From positions 1 through 22,935 of the forward strand of contig JBKPDO010000267.1 of NCBI GenBank assembly GCA_046727955.1: a DNA stretch of 22,935 bases, read 5' to 3'. Every line of letters begins with the position of its first letter. Position 1 is the first letter of the stretch. Under the pieces are notes generated by a model, which saw nothing but the letters and a program-made list of their open reading frames with translations, did not search any database and was not told the origin of the DNA. Of this stretch, positions 7,554-14,859 are shown piece after piece. Both the position numbers and the translations under genes were made by a program. Origin of the DNA: DASVXQ01 sp046727955. Its GTDB lineage: Bacteria; Actinomycetota; CALGFH01.

Positions 7554-8729
7554 GTGAACGGCCAGGGCGAGGCGCCCGCCACCGTCGCCTTCGTCGACCA
7601 CCACTGCCACAGCCTGCTGCGGGGCTGGCCGAGGGCGTCGGCCCCGGAGTGGCCCGCCTGGCGCCGCTGCTTCACCGAGTCCGCCGACCCTCGCGTACTC
7701 GGTCGCGACGTGCCCGACCTGCTCGGCTACCGCCGCTTTCTCGGCGCCCTCATGCCGCTGGTGGGCGCGGGGGGAACAGACGAGCAGGCGGTGGTGGCGG
7801 CGCGCGACCGGCTGGCCGCCGCGGACCCCGATGCGTACCTGCGGATGCTGCTGGACAACAGCGGCACGGTGGCCCTGCTGGTCGACACCGGCTACGGCGG
7901 GCCTGAGACGCTGGCGCCCGCCGAGCTGGCGCGTGCCACCGGCCGGCCGGTGCACGAGGTAGTGCGGCTCGAGTCGCTGGTGGAGACGGTGCTCGGCACG
8001 GGCGGTCGGCTGGCGCGCTCGCTGGACGCCCTGGTCGACGCCTTCGAGGCGCGGGTCGGCGAGGTAGTCGAGGGTGGCGCGGTGGCGCTCAAGTCGGTGC
8101 TGGCCTACCGCGCCGGCCTGCGCCTGCCCTCCAGCGGCCCGGCCGAGCTGCGTCGCGCCTTTACTGAGCTGGACCGGGCCGCGCAGGCCCGCCGCTTCGA
8201 CGATCCGGTGCTCGAGCCCTTCCTGGTCCGCCGCGCCGCGGAGCTCGCCGCCGCGCGCGGCGTGCCGCTGCAGTTCCACACCGGCTTCGGGGACACCGAC
8301 ATCGACCTGCCCAGCGCCAACCCGGCGCTGCTGCGACCGCTGCTCACCGACCCGCGCACGCAGGCGTGCCCGGTGGTCCTGCTGCACTGCTACCCGTTCG
8401 TCGGCGCCGCCGCCTACCTCGCCGGGCTCTATCCGCAGGTCTACCTGGACCTGTCGCTGGCGATCCCGCTGGCCGAGCCGATCGCCGAGCGGCTGGTGCG
8501 GGAGGCGCTGGGCCTGTGCCCCGCCAGCAAGCTGCTGGCGGCCTCCGACGGCCATTCCTTTCCTGAGATGCACTGGTGGGGCGCTGTCGTCTGGCGGCGG
8601 GCGCTCGGCCGCGTGCTCGCGGCCGAGCTGCGGTCCGGCGGCCTCGACGAGCCCGCCGCCCTCAGCCTGGCCGGCCAGCTCCTCGCCGGCAACGCACGTC
8701 AGCTGTACGGGCTGGAGGAAGGCTTCTGA
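7554..8729 (+). CDS. FluG-like amidohydrolase (TIM-barrel, amidohydrolase-2 type)
   Basis: 391 aa. The metal-binding pattern of amidohydrolases is visible in order: DHHCH at 15-19 (HxH), ALKSVLAYRAG with K180, LQFHTGFGD with H242, LLHCYPF with H278 and ASDGHSFPE with D332. FHTG...LLHCYP...SDGHSFPE is the pattern of the amidohydrolase domain that in fungal and plant FluG proteins is fused to a glutamine synthetase domain; here such a synthetase lies just downstream on the opposite strand. The likely role is hydrolysis of an amide, perhaps a gamma-glutamyl or related compound in amine use; this is inferred from the pairing. The GTG at 7554 is preceded by a GGGGGT ribosome-binding sequence; no better start lies nearby. 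The gene probably shares a transcript with the permease unless the hairpins between them terminate it. Confidence 0.88.
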   Translation: MNGQGEAPATVAFVDHHCHSLLRGWPRASAPEWPAWRRCFTESADPRVLGRDVPDLLGYRRFLGALMPLVGAGGTDEQAVVAARDRLAAADPDAYLRMLLDNSGTVALLVDTGYGGPETLAPAELARATGRPVHEVVRLESLVETVLGTGGRLARSLDALVDAFEARVGEVVEGGAVALKSVLAYRAGLRLPSSGPAELRRAFTELDRAAQARRFDDPVLEPFLVRRAAELAAARGVPLQFHTGFGDTDIDLPSANPALLRPLLTDPRTQACPVVLLHCYPFVGAAAYLAGLYPQVYLDLSLAIPLAEPIAERLVREALGLCPASKLLAASDGHSFPEMHWWGAVVWRRALGRVLAAELRSGGLDEPAALSLAGQLLAGNARQLYGLEEGF

Positions 8730-9156
8730 CCACGTAGAGATCGCGTTCGTCCTGGACGCCGCCCAACTGGGGCAGGCGGAGATCTCGACCCGATGGCAAG
8801 CACCGCCGAGCGCGTACTGAGCGCGCGGAATTGGGGCTAGGGCCTATCGACCTTGCAGTTGGGCGTCCCGCCAGATCCCTCGCAGTTCCTTATCGCGCGC
8901 TGCGCTCTTGCCGATGGGCGATGCCACGAAGTTCCTCATGATGAGGGTGGCTTTCCTAGCTTCCCGGAGGCCGGCTCCACACCCATGATTGCGGGAGCAT
9001 ACCTGCTCGGGAGCGCACGCGCGTACACCGGCGATCCGCGCCGCGTTCAGTCTCGACCGGCAACTACCCGGCGGCATGCCACGGTTCTGCAGCTGCCCCG
9101 GATGTGGCCCAGGAGGGCTGCTAGGCTGCGTTCCTGCTGGTCAGCGCGCCGCCAAG
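8730..9156. other. 427-bp stretch between facing genes without a recognisable gene
   Basis: This lies between the amidohydrolase stop and the end of the facing glutamine synthetase gene. Its GC content and third-position bias are visibly lower than in its neighbours. It holds a perfect 13-bp palindrome CCTCATGATGAGG (8934-8946). Short open frames exist on both strands (minus 9077 to 8844, plus 8853 to 9170), but neither has a ribosome-binding site or a family I recognise. It may be a decayed gene. I see no tRNA. Confidence 0.5.
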
Positions 9157-10728
9157 TCAGAACTTCGTGAAATGGTGATAGCACTCGAAGGCGGTGTCGC
9201 GGGTGGCGAACGTGGCCGCCTCGGCGCGCTTCACCGCCAGGTAGGCGCTGCGGCGTAGCGGCCCGAGCGCCTCCATGAGCAGCTCGTCCTGCTCGAGGGC
9301 GTCGAGCGCGGCCGTCAGTGACTCGGGCAGCCGGCGGATGCCGCGCCGGCGCCTGGTCGAGGCGGACAGGGTGGCCGGGTCGACGTTGGTCGGCCCGCCC
9401 GGGTCCAGCTTGTTGCGGATCCCGTCCAGCCCCGCGTGGACGAAGGCGCCGAGCGCCAGGTAGGGGTTGCCGGTCGAGTCGGACGGCTTGAGCTCCAGGT
9501 TGGTCGAGGGCTCGTCGAGGCCCCACATGGGAGAGGCGATGCGCACGGCGGCCTCGCGGTTGTCCATGCCGTAGCAGGTGTAGGCGCTGCTCCACGACCG
9601 CGGCACCAGGCGCCGGTAGCTGTTCACGCTGCCGCAGGTGAGCCCGACCAGCGCCGGCAGGTGGGCGAGCAGGCCGCCGATGAAGTGGTAGGCGATGCCG
9701 GACAGGCCGTATTGGTCGCCAGCGCCGTAGAAGGCGTTGCGCGTCCCCGGCCCACCGCGCTCGTCGACGTCCCACAGCGAGGCGTGCAGGTGGCACCCGT
9801 TGCCGGCCTGGTCCGGGATGGGCTTGGGCGCAAGGCTGGCCCACAGTCCCTGGCGCCAGGCCACGCCGCGCGCCGTCTCGCGGTACCAGACCTGGTTGTC
9901 GGCCGCGCGCAGCGCCGGAGCGTGCCGGATCGACAGCTCCTGCTGGCCGTGGCCCAGCTCCGGGTAGTACTGCTCGACCGCCAGCCCTTGCGCCTCCAGC
10001 GCCCGGACAAGCTCGATCGCGTAGTCGTGGGCGGAGCCGAACCCGGTGGTCGAAAAGCACAGGCTCTGGTCGACCGGCACCAGACGGTCGAGCGCGTCGG
10101 GGTTGCCACCCGTGTCGGGGTTGCCACCCGTGTCGGGGTCACCGCCCGTGTCGGGGTTGCCACCCGTGCCGGGGTTGCCGCCCGTGTCGGGGTCACCGCC
10201 CGTGCCGGGGTCCCCGCCCGTGCCGGGGCCTTGGCCGCCGGGTTCTCGCCTGCCAAGGGTGAACTCCGGCTCGAACGCCGCCACCAGGGCGTAGCCCTCC
10301 CTGGCCAGCTCGGCGACGGCCTGCTTCAGAAAGGTCCGCGGGCAGGCCTCCCATGGATCGCCGTCGAGCCTGACCATGTCGGCGACCATGGCGCCAGCGC
10401 CGGGCGCATACGGCAGCGCCACGAACGACTCGGGGTCCGGCACCAGGCGGATCTCGCCGACGGGGCCCATGCCGGCGACCGGCTGCAGCTCGTCGAGCAT
10501 GGTCATGGCCTGCATGGCGACCGTCAGGCCGATGCCCGTGTGGAGCCGCTCGGCGAGGCGGGAGCGGGAGGTCGCCTTTCCGCGCACCACCCCGCCGTGG
10601 TCGACGTACAGGAAGCGGATCAGGTCGAGCCCCTCGGCCTCAGCCCGCTCCACCACCGTGAGCCCGGCCCCGTGCGCCGCGGGCTCGGCCTGGCGCCCCT
10701 GCCCTTCGCGGGCCTTCTTCTTCGCCAT
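9157..10728 (-). CDS. FluG-type glutamine synthetase homologue (probable gamma-glutamyl-amine ligase)
   Basis: 523 aa, longer than the usual 440-470. Glutamine synthetase motifs are all present: EPE (153-155), PELGHGQQELS (256-266, E257 and E264), GNGCHLHASLW (309-319), SYRRLVP (370-376), NREAAVRI (390-397) and LELKPSDSTGNPYLALGA (411-428). The ELK in place of the ExR of true GlnA is characteristic of the FluG/gamma-glutamylation branch, so ATP-dependent joining of glutamate to an amine other than ammonia is likely. A Gly-Asp/Asn-Pro-Thr repeat (about 165-211) interrupts the domain between the EPE strand and VPVDQSLCFS, at a probable surface loop. The Lys-rich first 20 residues are also extra. 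GGAAGGGCGGCG precedes the ATG at 10728. It faces the amidohydrolase and permease genes, which probably act in the same pathway. Confidence 0.88.
   Translation of the reverse strand: MAKKKAREGQGRQAEPAAHGAGLTVVERAEAEGLDLIRFLYVDHGGVVRGKATSRSRLAERLHTGIGLTVAMQAMTMLDELQPVAGMGPVGEIRLVPDPESFVALPYAPGAGAMVADMVRLDGDPWEACPRTFLKQAVAELAREGYALVAAFEPEFTLGRREPGGQGPGTGGDPGTGGDPDTGGNPGTGGNPDTGGDPDTGGNPDTGGNPDALDRLVPVDQSLCFSTTGFGSAHDYAIELVRALEAQGLAVEQYYPELGHGQQELSIRHAPALRAADNQVWYRETARGVAWRQGLWASLAPKPIPDQAGNGCHLHASLWDVDERGGPGTRNAFYGAGDQYGLSGIAYHFIGGLLAHLPALVGLTCGSVNSYRRLVPRSWSSAYTCYGMDNREAAVRIASPMWGLDEPSTNLELKPSDSTGNPYLALGAFVHAGLDGIRNKLDPGGPTNVDPATLSASTRRRRGIRRLPESLTAALDALEQDELLMEALGPLRRSAYLAVKRAEAATFATRDTAFECYHHFTKF
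10097..10222. repeat. Seven 18-bp tandem repeats inside the glutamine synthetase gene
   Basis: Seven consecutive 18-bp units of the form (T/C)CGGGGT-N4-CCCGTG differ by one to four bases. On the minus strand each codes for six residues, (Asp/Asn)-Pro-(Asp/Gly)-Thr-Gly-Gly. The unit is a whole number of codons, so gain or loss of copies keeps the frame. There are no spacers, so it is not a CRISPR array. Confidence 0.92.
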
Positions 10729-10807
10729 CGCCGCCCTTCCCGCGCCCAGCTCCCGCCTGCTCGGTCAGGCGAAGTGTGGCTGATGCGGCCCCCCTCTGGC
10801 GAGCGCG

Positions 10808-10990
10808 GTGGCGTCAGCACCTCGTGCGCCTACGATCTCCTGGTCCCGGCCCGCGACCATCGAGCGGGCGGCCGAGATCCTGGGCGAGCTCATCGACGCC
10901 GGCTTCCAGGGCTTCACCTTCCGCAACCCGAACCTGTCGACTCCGGAGCTGATCGGGCTCGCCGGTGACCTGAAGAAGATGCTCCCCTGA
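10808..10990 (+). pseudogene. C-terminal remnant of a luciferase-like (F420-type) monooxygenase
   Basis: An open frame of 60 codons whose last 40 residues, ATIERAAEILGELIDAGF then QGFTFRNPNLSTPELIGLAG, match the conserved end of LLM-class F420-dependent oxidoreductases, where this helix-loop-helix closes the barrel. Those proteins are about 280-340 aa, so the flavin/F420-binding barrel is missing. The first 15 residues look unrelated, and no ribosome-binding site precedes the GTG. The end is intact, with a normal stop at 10990. It is best read as the leftover of a deletion whose left breakpoint lies near 10850, next to the start of the glutamine synthetase gene. A genuine 60-aa protein is unlikely. 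Confidence 0.6.
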
Positions 10991-11035
10991 CCGTGCGCGC
11001 GCCGGAACGCCCGGCGGCAGGCGATCCGGTCAGGA

Positions 11036-12175
11036 TCAGGCTGCCCGCAGGAGGCTGTCCGCGCGCCGGTCCGCGGGCGCGCGGGCGCACAGGTGCTTGA
11101 CGACGTACTCCGCGTCCCTGCCGGCGCCACCGACGAGCATCGATGCGAAGGCGTACTGGAACGCCAGCCCGACGAAGTACAGCCCCGGCGCCGACGGCAC
11201 CACGCCACGTAGCTCGAGCGGCCAGCCGTCGTCGCCCGTCACGGGCAGGTCGATCCAGGAGAAGTCCTGCCGGAACCCGGTGCACCACACCACGTTGGCG
11301 ACGTCGAGCACGCGGCCGCCGTCGAGCACCGGGAGACCATCGCGCACCCCGACCATCCGCGCCGGCGCGATCTCGACGCCGACCCCGGTGAGGTCGGTCC
11401 GCTTGACCCGGATCAGCGGGCCGCCGTGGGCCCTGACCTCTGGACGAACCTTGCGACCGATAGGGGTCCTGATCGTCAGCACGTGCTTGGCCAGGAAGAA
11501 GAGGACCGGGAAGATCACCCGCGCCGGCCTGGCCTCGATGTCGAAGGGCACCTCGCCGTGGATCGGGCCACTGAGCACCGTGGGATGGCCGGCTGTGCCG
11601 GCTTCGAAGGCGATGTCGCCGCCGGAGTGCGACGCTCCGACCACCAGCACCCCACCGGGCTGGAGCTGGGCCGGGTTCTTGTAGGCGCTCGAGTGCAGCT
11701 GGACGATGCCGGGGTCGAGCTCGCCGGCGAAGGCGGGGACGGACGGCGTCCGGCCGAACGTGCCCGACGCGACCACGACGTTGTCGCACACAAACGATGG
11801 TCCGTCGGTGGTCACGAGGTACTTCCCGTCCTTCCGGGACACCCCGCTCACGCGCACCCCGTTGCGGACGGGCAGCTCGAAGGCCGCGGCGTACGTCTCG
11901 AGGAAGTCGGCCATCTCGTCCTTGGTGGGGAAGGACGACGGCGGTGCGGGGAACCGCATCCCAGGCAGGGATTCGGCGCGCGCCGGGCTGTACAGCCGCA
12001 GCGAGTCCCAGTGGCACCGCCAGTTGTCGCCCACCCGCTCGTAGGCGTCGAGGATCACGAATTCCCTGTCTCGACGAGCGAGGTGGAAGCCGCTGGCCAG
12101 GCCAGCCTGGCCTGCTCCGATCACAACGGTCTCCACCCGCGCCGGGCCTGGCTTCTGGTCAAGGTTGCCGGTCAT
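11036..12175 (-). CDS. Flavin-containing monooxygenase-type NAD(P)H/FAD oxidoreductase
   Basis: 379 aa from the ATG at 12175. The FAD-binding loop VVIGAGQAGLASGFHLA is at 17-33. GDNWRCHWDSLRLYSPA (49-65) is the Trp/Arg-rich segment seen in flavin monooxygenases and Baeyer-Villiger-like enzymes. The NADPH-binding loop VVGASHSGGDIAFE is at 178-191. Such enzymes oxygenate small organic molecules using NADPH and O2, but the substrate is not identifiable. I chose 12175 because AGAGGTGAC lies 4-12 bases upstream. An in-frame ATG at 12226, at the start of the first of three 13-bp repeats and preceded by GAGGAGGGG, would add 17 residues. The gene is alone on its strand between an LLM remnant and the LuxR regulator, which could control it. 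Confidence 0.88.
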   Translation of the reverse strand: MTGNLDQKPGPARVETVVIGAGQAGLASGFHLARRDREFVILDAYERVGDNWRCHWDSLRLYSPARAESLPGMRFPAPPSSFPTKDEMADFLETYAAAFELPVRNGVRVSGVSRKDGKYLVTTDGPSFVCDNVVVASGTFGRTPSVPAFAGELDPGIVQLHSSAYKNPAQLQPGGVLVVGASHSGGDIAFEAGTAGHPTVLSGPIHGEVPFDIEARPARVIFPVLFFLAKHVLTIRTPIGRKVRPEVRAHGGPLIRVKRTDLTGVGVEIAPARMVGVRDGLPVLDGGRVLDVANVVWCTGFRQDFSWIDLPVTGDDGWPLELRGVVPSAPGLYFVGLAFQYAFASMLVGGAGRDAEYVVKHLCARAPADRRADSLLRAA

Positions 12176-12187
12176 GACGTCACCTCT

Positions 12188-12226
12188 CTGAATTGCGCAT
12201 CTGAATTGCGCATCTGAATTGCGCAT
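12188..12226. repeat. Three perfect 13-bp direct repeats in the flavoprotein leader
   Basis: The unit (ATGCGCAATTCAG on the minus strand) occurs three times without a gap, at 12226-12214, 12213-12201 and 12200-12188, directly upstream of the ribosome-binding site. Each copy starts with ATG, and because 13 is not a multiple of three the ATGs fall in three different frames. The first is in frame with the gene. The second opens a 13-codon frame whose TGA overlaps the gene's ATG. The third ends after six codons within the ribosome-binding site. Confidence 0.93.
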
Positions 12227-12337
12227 GGGCCGAGCCGCCCCTCCTCGAGCACCCTACGAGCGGGCGGACGCGGTCGCGTCGGGAGAACCCACCAATCCGA
12301 GCCGGCGCCGCAAGATGGGTAATTCTGTGTACCTGAG

Positions 12338-13972
12338 TCAGACGAGGTCGTGCTCGTACGCGTACGCCGTGGCCGCGGCCCGTGACGACAGGCCGAGCTT
12401 GACGAAGATGTTGCTGATATGCCGCGCTACGGTCTTCTCGCTGAGGAACAGCTCGCCGGCGATCGCGCGGTTGGTCCTGCCGGTGGCGACCATCCGGAGC
12501 ACCTCCACCTCGCGCGCGGTCAGGCCGCAATCCAACCTGCTCGGCGCCCGGCCCGTCAGTGACTCGACCCGGGCGACGTCTGGAGCGGCCGCGAGGGTCT
12601 CGAAGACGTGACGCGCCGCGGCCAGCTCCATGCGGGCCGCGTCCTCGTCACCCAGTGACCGGCAGGCCAGCGCGACCAGCACCCGCGCCCTCGCGGCCTC
12701 GTACGGCGCGTCGAGCTCCTGCCACAGCGACCACGCCCGCCGCGCCGCGGAGAGCGCACCCCGCGCATCGCCCTCGGCCAGCAGCACCGCGCCGCCGGCG
12801 TGCGCGGCCATCGCGTTCAGCAGCGCGACGTTCCGCGCCGCGGCCAGCTCGGCAAGCTCGGCGGCGGCTGACCGGGCCTCCTCGACGTCCCTGGACTCGA
12901 CCGCGGTCTCGACGGCGGCGCTCAGCAGCCGGGCGCGCCGGGACGGCTCAGCGGTCTCGTCCAGCGCCCGCCGGATGCCCGCCGAAGCCCGGTCGACCTG
13001 TCCCTGCGCAAGCCGGAGCAGGGCCAGGCCGGGCTGCGCGTCGCGTCCGAACCGGGTCGCCTGCAGATAGGTCTGCTCGGCGGTGCCGAACTCGCCGCGC
13101 AGCCGGTGCACCTCGGCCTGCTCGTAGAGCGCGTCGCCGACCGCCGGGTGCCCGGCCTTGCTGAACCGCTCGAAAGCCTGCCGCAGCTCTTCCAGCGCGT
13201 CGACCCAGGCGCCGTGGAGCTGCATGATCTGGGCCCGGTGCACCAGGCACTGTCCCCGGAATGGCACGAGGTCTGGCTGGGAGTCGCACCAGTGGCTGAG
13301 CGCCGCCGTCCACTCCTTGGCGCGGCGGGGGTCGAAGGTCTCCATGCAGGCGGCGATCACCCCGCAGTACACCAGTCCGGTCACGATCGGCGAGGCCTCC
13401 CCGCCGGTGACCCCGACCATCACCTCGTCGAGCACGGCGATGCCCTCGGCGACCCTGCCCATCGCGATCAGCGCCTGTCCCTGCCCGAACCCCGCCAGGG
13501 TGACCAGGTCCTTGTCGGCGAAGCGCCTGCCGATCTCGCGTCCCTGGCTGAACGTCGCGTACGCCTTCTCGGCCTCCCCGGCCATAAGGGCCTGCAGCGC
13601 GTCCGGGGCCAGCAGGTAGCCGCGGGCGACGCAGTCCCGCCGACCGTCGTCGATCGCGCCGCGCGCCCGCCCGGTCCAGCCGCCGGCCCGGGCCCACTCG
13701 CCATGGTCCATCAGCCCGAAGACCAGCCAGAACGCGTCCAGAGCGGCGCCATCGGGGTCGTCACGCTTCATCCGCCCGTTGAAGGCGCGCTCGAACAGGG
13801 CGTAGTAGTCCTCGTCGCGCCCGGTGAGGTATGCCGCGCGGCCGGCTCGCTCGAGATCCTCCGGCTCCAGCGGAGACTCCTCGTCGGCCGCGCGGAGCAG
13901 TTCGTAGGCGGCCCGCCAGGCCCGCCGTTCGTAGGCCTGGCGACCTTGCTCGAGCGCCGAAGCCGTGGTCAT
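12338..13972 (-). CDS. TPR-containing LuxR-family transcriptional regulator
   Basis: 544 aa from the ATG at 13972. The last 62 residues are a LuxR/GerE DNA-binding domain: LTAREVEVLRMVATGRTNR, then IAGELFLSEKTVARHISNIF and KLGLSSRAAATAYA. The first 480 residues are Ala/Leu-rich paired helices resembling tetratricopeptide repeats (for example ALYEQAEVHRLRGEFGTAEQ), as in large LuxR regulators that bind a ligand or partner. No P-loop is present, so this is not a full LAL/MalT ATPase. The start codon overlaps the TetR stop as ATGA, indicating translational coupling and one transcript. It may regulate the ABC exporter, the flavoprotein gene or its own operon. The frame extends further upstream inside the TetR gene, but that extension is overlapping noise. 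Confidence 0.85.
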   Translation of the reverse strand: MTTASALEQGRQAYERRAWRAAYELLRAADEESPLEPEDLERAGRAAYLTGRDEDYYALFERAFNGRMKRDDPDGAALDAFWLVFGLMDHGEWARAGGWTGRARGAIDDGRRDCVARGYLLAPDALQALMAGEAEKAYATFSQGREIGRRFADKDLVTLAGFGQGQALIAMGRVAEGIAVLDEVMVGVTGGEASPIVTGLVYCGVIAACMETFDPRRAKEWTAALSHWCDSQPDLVPFRGQCLVHRAQIMQLHGAWVDALEELRQAFERFSKAGHPAVGDALYEQAEVHRLRGEFGTAEQTYLQATRFGRDAQPGLALLRLAQGQVDRASAGIRRALDETAEPSRRARLLSAAVETAVESRDVEEARSAAAELAELAAARNVALLNAMAAHAGGAVLLAEGDARGALSAARRAWSLWQELDAPYEAARARVLVALACRSLGDEDAARMELAAARHVFETLAAAPDVARVESLTGRAPSRLDCGLTAREVEVLRMVATGRTNRAIAGELFLSEKTVARHISNIFVKLGLSSRAAATAYAYEHDLV

Positions 13973-14727
13973 GCCGACGCCTCCCCGCCGGCCGGGGCGT
14001 AGGTCGCGAGTCCCCGCAGCATGACGTCGATCCCGAACTCGAAGCGCTCGTCCGGCCCGCCCGTGAATAGAAGGTCGACCGCGCCCCGGGTGATCGGGAA
14101 CTGGTCCTCGGGCAGTGAGCGCACGTAGTCCTTGAACATCTCGATGATCTGGTCGGGTGGCAGGTCCTCGCCGGTCGGCGAGGCGAGCGGCAGGCTCTCC
14201 TCGAAACAGTAGGCGCCGATGTACAGCCCGAACAGATCGCCGATGTACGCGATCACCCGGTCGGGGATGCCGGCGGGCCGCAGGAGATCGAAGAGCCATT
14301 CGCTGAGCAGGGCCATCGTCGGGCCGGACGGGATCCTGCTGAGGGAGAGCCGGGCGATGTCGCGGTGCCGGTGCATGATCTCCCGCATCTGGCGGGCCAG
14401 GTCCCGCAGCTGCTCCTGCCACCTCGAGGGGTCGGGCTTGGGCAGCACCACCTCCGCGGTGGCCCGCTCGAAGACCAGCTGGAGCAGCTCCCCCTTGTTG
14501 CGGACGTGCCAGTACAGCGAGGCCGCGCCGGTGCCGAGCTCCTCGCCCACCCGGCGCATCGAGAGGGCGTCCATGCCCTGGCGGTCGAGCACGCGGAGCG
14601 CTGCCTCGACGATCGCCTCCCGCGTCAGCGGGACCTTCGGCGCGTGGCCACGGGCCTGGACCCTCCACGGCGGCTCGGGAACGGCGGAGTCGGGGCCGTG
14701 TGTGGGTGGGTCGGTCTGCTTCTCCAT
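13969..14727 (-). CDS. TetR-family transcriptional regulator (TetR_C class)
   Basis: 252 aa from the ATG at 14727. The HTH lies at about 34-80: LTREAIVEAALRVLDRQG, then MDALSMRRVGEELGTGAASL and YWHVRNKGELL, a close fit to the TetR DNA-binding domain of the tetracycline-repressor subgroup. The C-terminal half is helical and should bind a ligand and dimerise. It is divergent from the DrrA/DrrB-type exporter genes with a 132-bp shared control region holding a 19-bp palindrome over the exporter start site. It therefore probably represses the exporter until the exported compound binds. Another ATG at 14784 is in frame but would place the start inside the divergent promoter, so I reject it. Its stop overlaps the LuxR start. 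Confidence 0.88.
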   Translation of the reverse strand: MEKQTDPPTHGPDSAVPEPPWRVQARGHAPKVPLTREAIVEAALRVLDRQGMDALSMRRVGEELGTGAASLYWHVRNKGELLQLVFERATAEVVLPKPDPSRWQEQLRDLARQMREIMHRHRDIARLSLSRIPSGPTMALLSEWLFDLLRPAGIPDRVIAYIGDLFGLYIGAYCFEESLPLASPTGEDLPPDQIIEMFKDYVRSLPEDQFPITRGAVDLLFTGGPDERFEFGIDVMLRGLATYAPAGGEASA

Positions 14728-14777
14728 GGCTCTAGGACTGTACCAGGATCGAACAGTGTTAGCTACTCGAACAGCGT

Positions 14778-14806
14778 TTGACATCTTGGTCGCTCTCCGG
14801 CAGAAT
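14778..14806 (+). promoter_or_regulatory. Probable promoter of the DrrAB-type exporter
   Basis: A perfect TTGACA -35 (14778-14783) and CAGAAT -10 (14801-14806) are 17 bp apart, pointing at the ABC genes. Transcription would start near 14813, inside the palindrome. Confidence 0.65.
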
Positions 14807-14807
14807 G

Positions 14808-14826
14808 CCGTTCGAGAACCGAACGG
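14808..14826. promoter_or_regulatory. 19-bp perfect palindrome, probable TetR operator
   Basis: CCGTTCG and CGAACGG flank a 5-base centre. It begins one base after the -10 element, over the expected transcription start, so a bound repressor would block the exporter promoter. Confidence 0.7.
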
Positions 14827-14859
14827 TGTTCAGAACGTGATTGGGAGGGGGAGTTGCAC

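Larger units (their letters stand above)
14750..14831. promoter_or_regulatory. Three CGAACRGYGTT boxes in the divergent control region
   Basis: CGAACAGTGTT (14750-14760), CGAACAGCGTT (14768-14778) and CGAACGGTGTT (14820-14830) share a common 11-bp pattern. The first two are 18 bp apart; the third forms part of the 19-bp palindrome. They are probable recognition units of the adjacent TetR regulator. Confidence 0.65.

Noticed and set aside
10097..10222. CRISPR-like repeat array
   Set aside because: The 18-bp units are contiguous without spacers and code in frame within a conserved enzyme.
9436..10968. A 510-codon plus-strand frame opposite the glutamine synthetase gene
   Set aside because: Composition is antisense-like (repeated VGVATRVGV from the repeat array), while the minus-strand reading has all glutamine synthetase motifs.
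13973..14668. Upstream extension of the LuxR frame to 776 codons
   Set aside because: The extension overlaps the TetR gene in another frame, has no recognisable domain, and the ATG at 13972 fits a coupled start.
14728..14784. N-terminal extension of the first TetR protein to an ATG at 14784
   Set aside because: It would start inside the divergent promoter and the repeat boxes, and adds residues not typical of the family.
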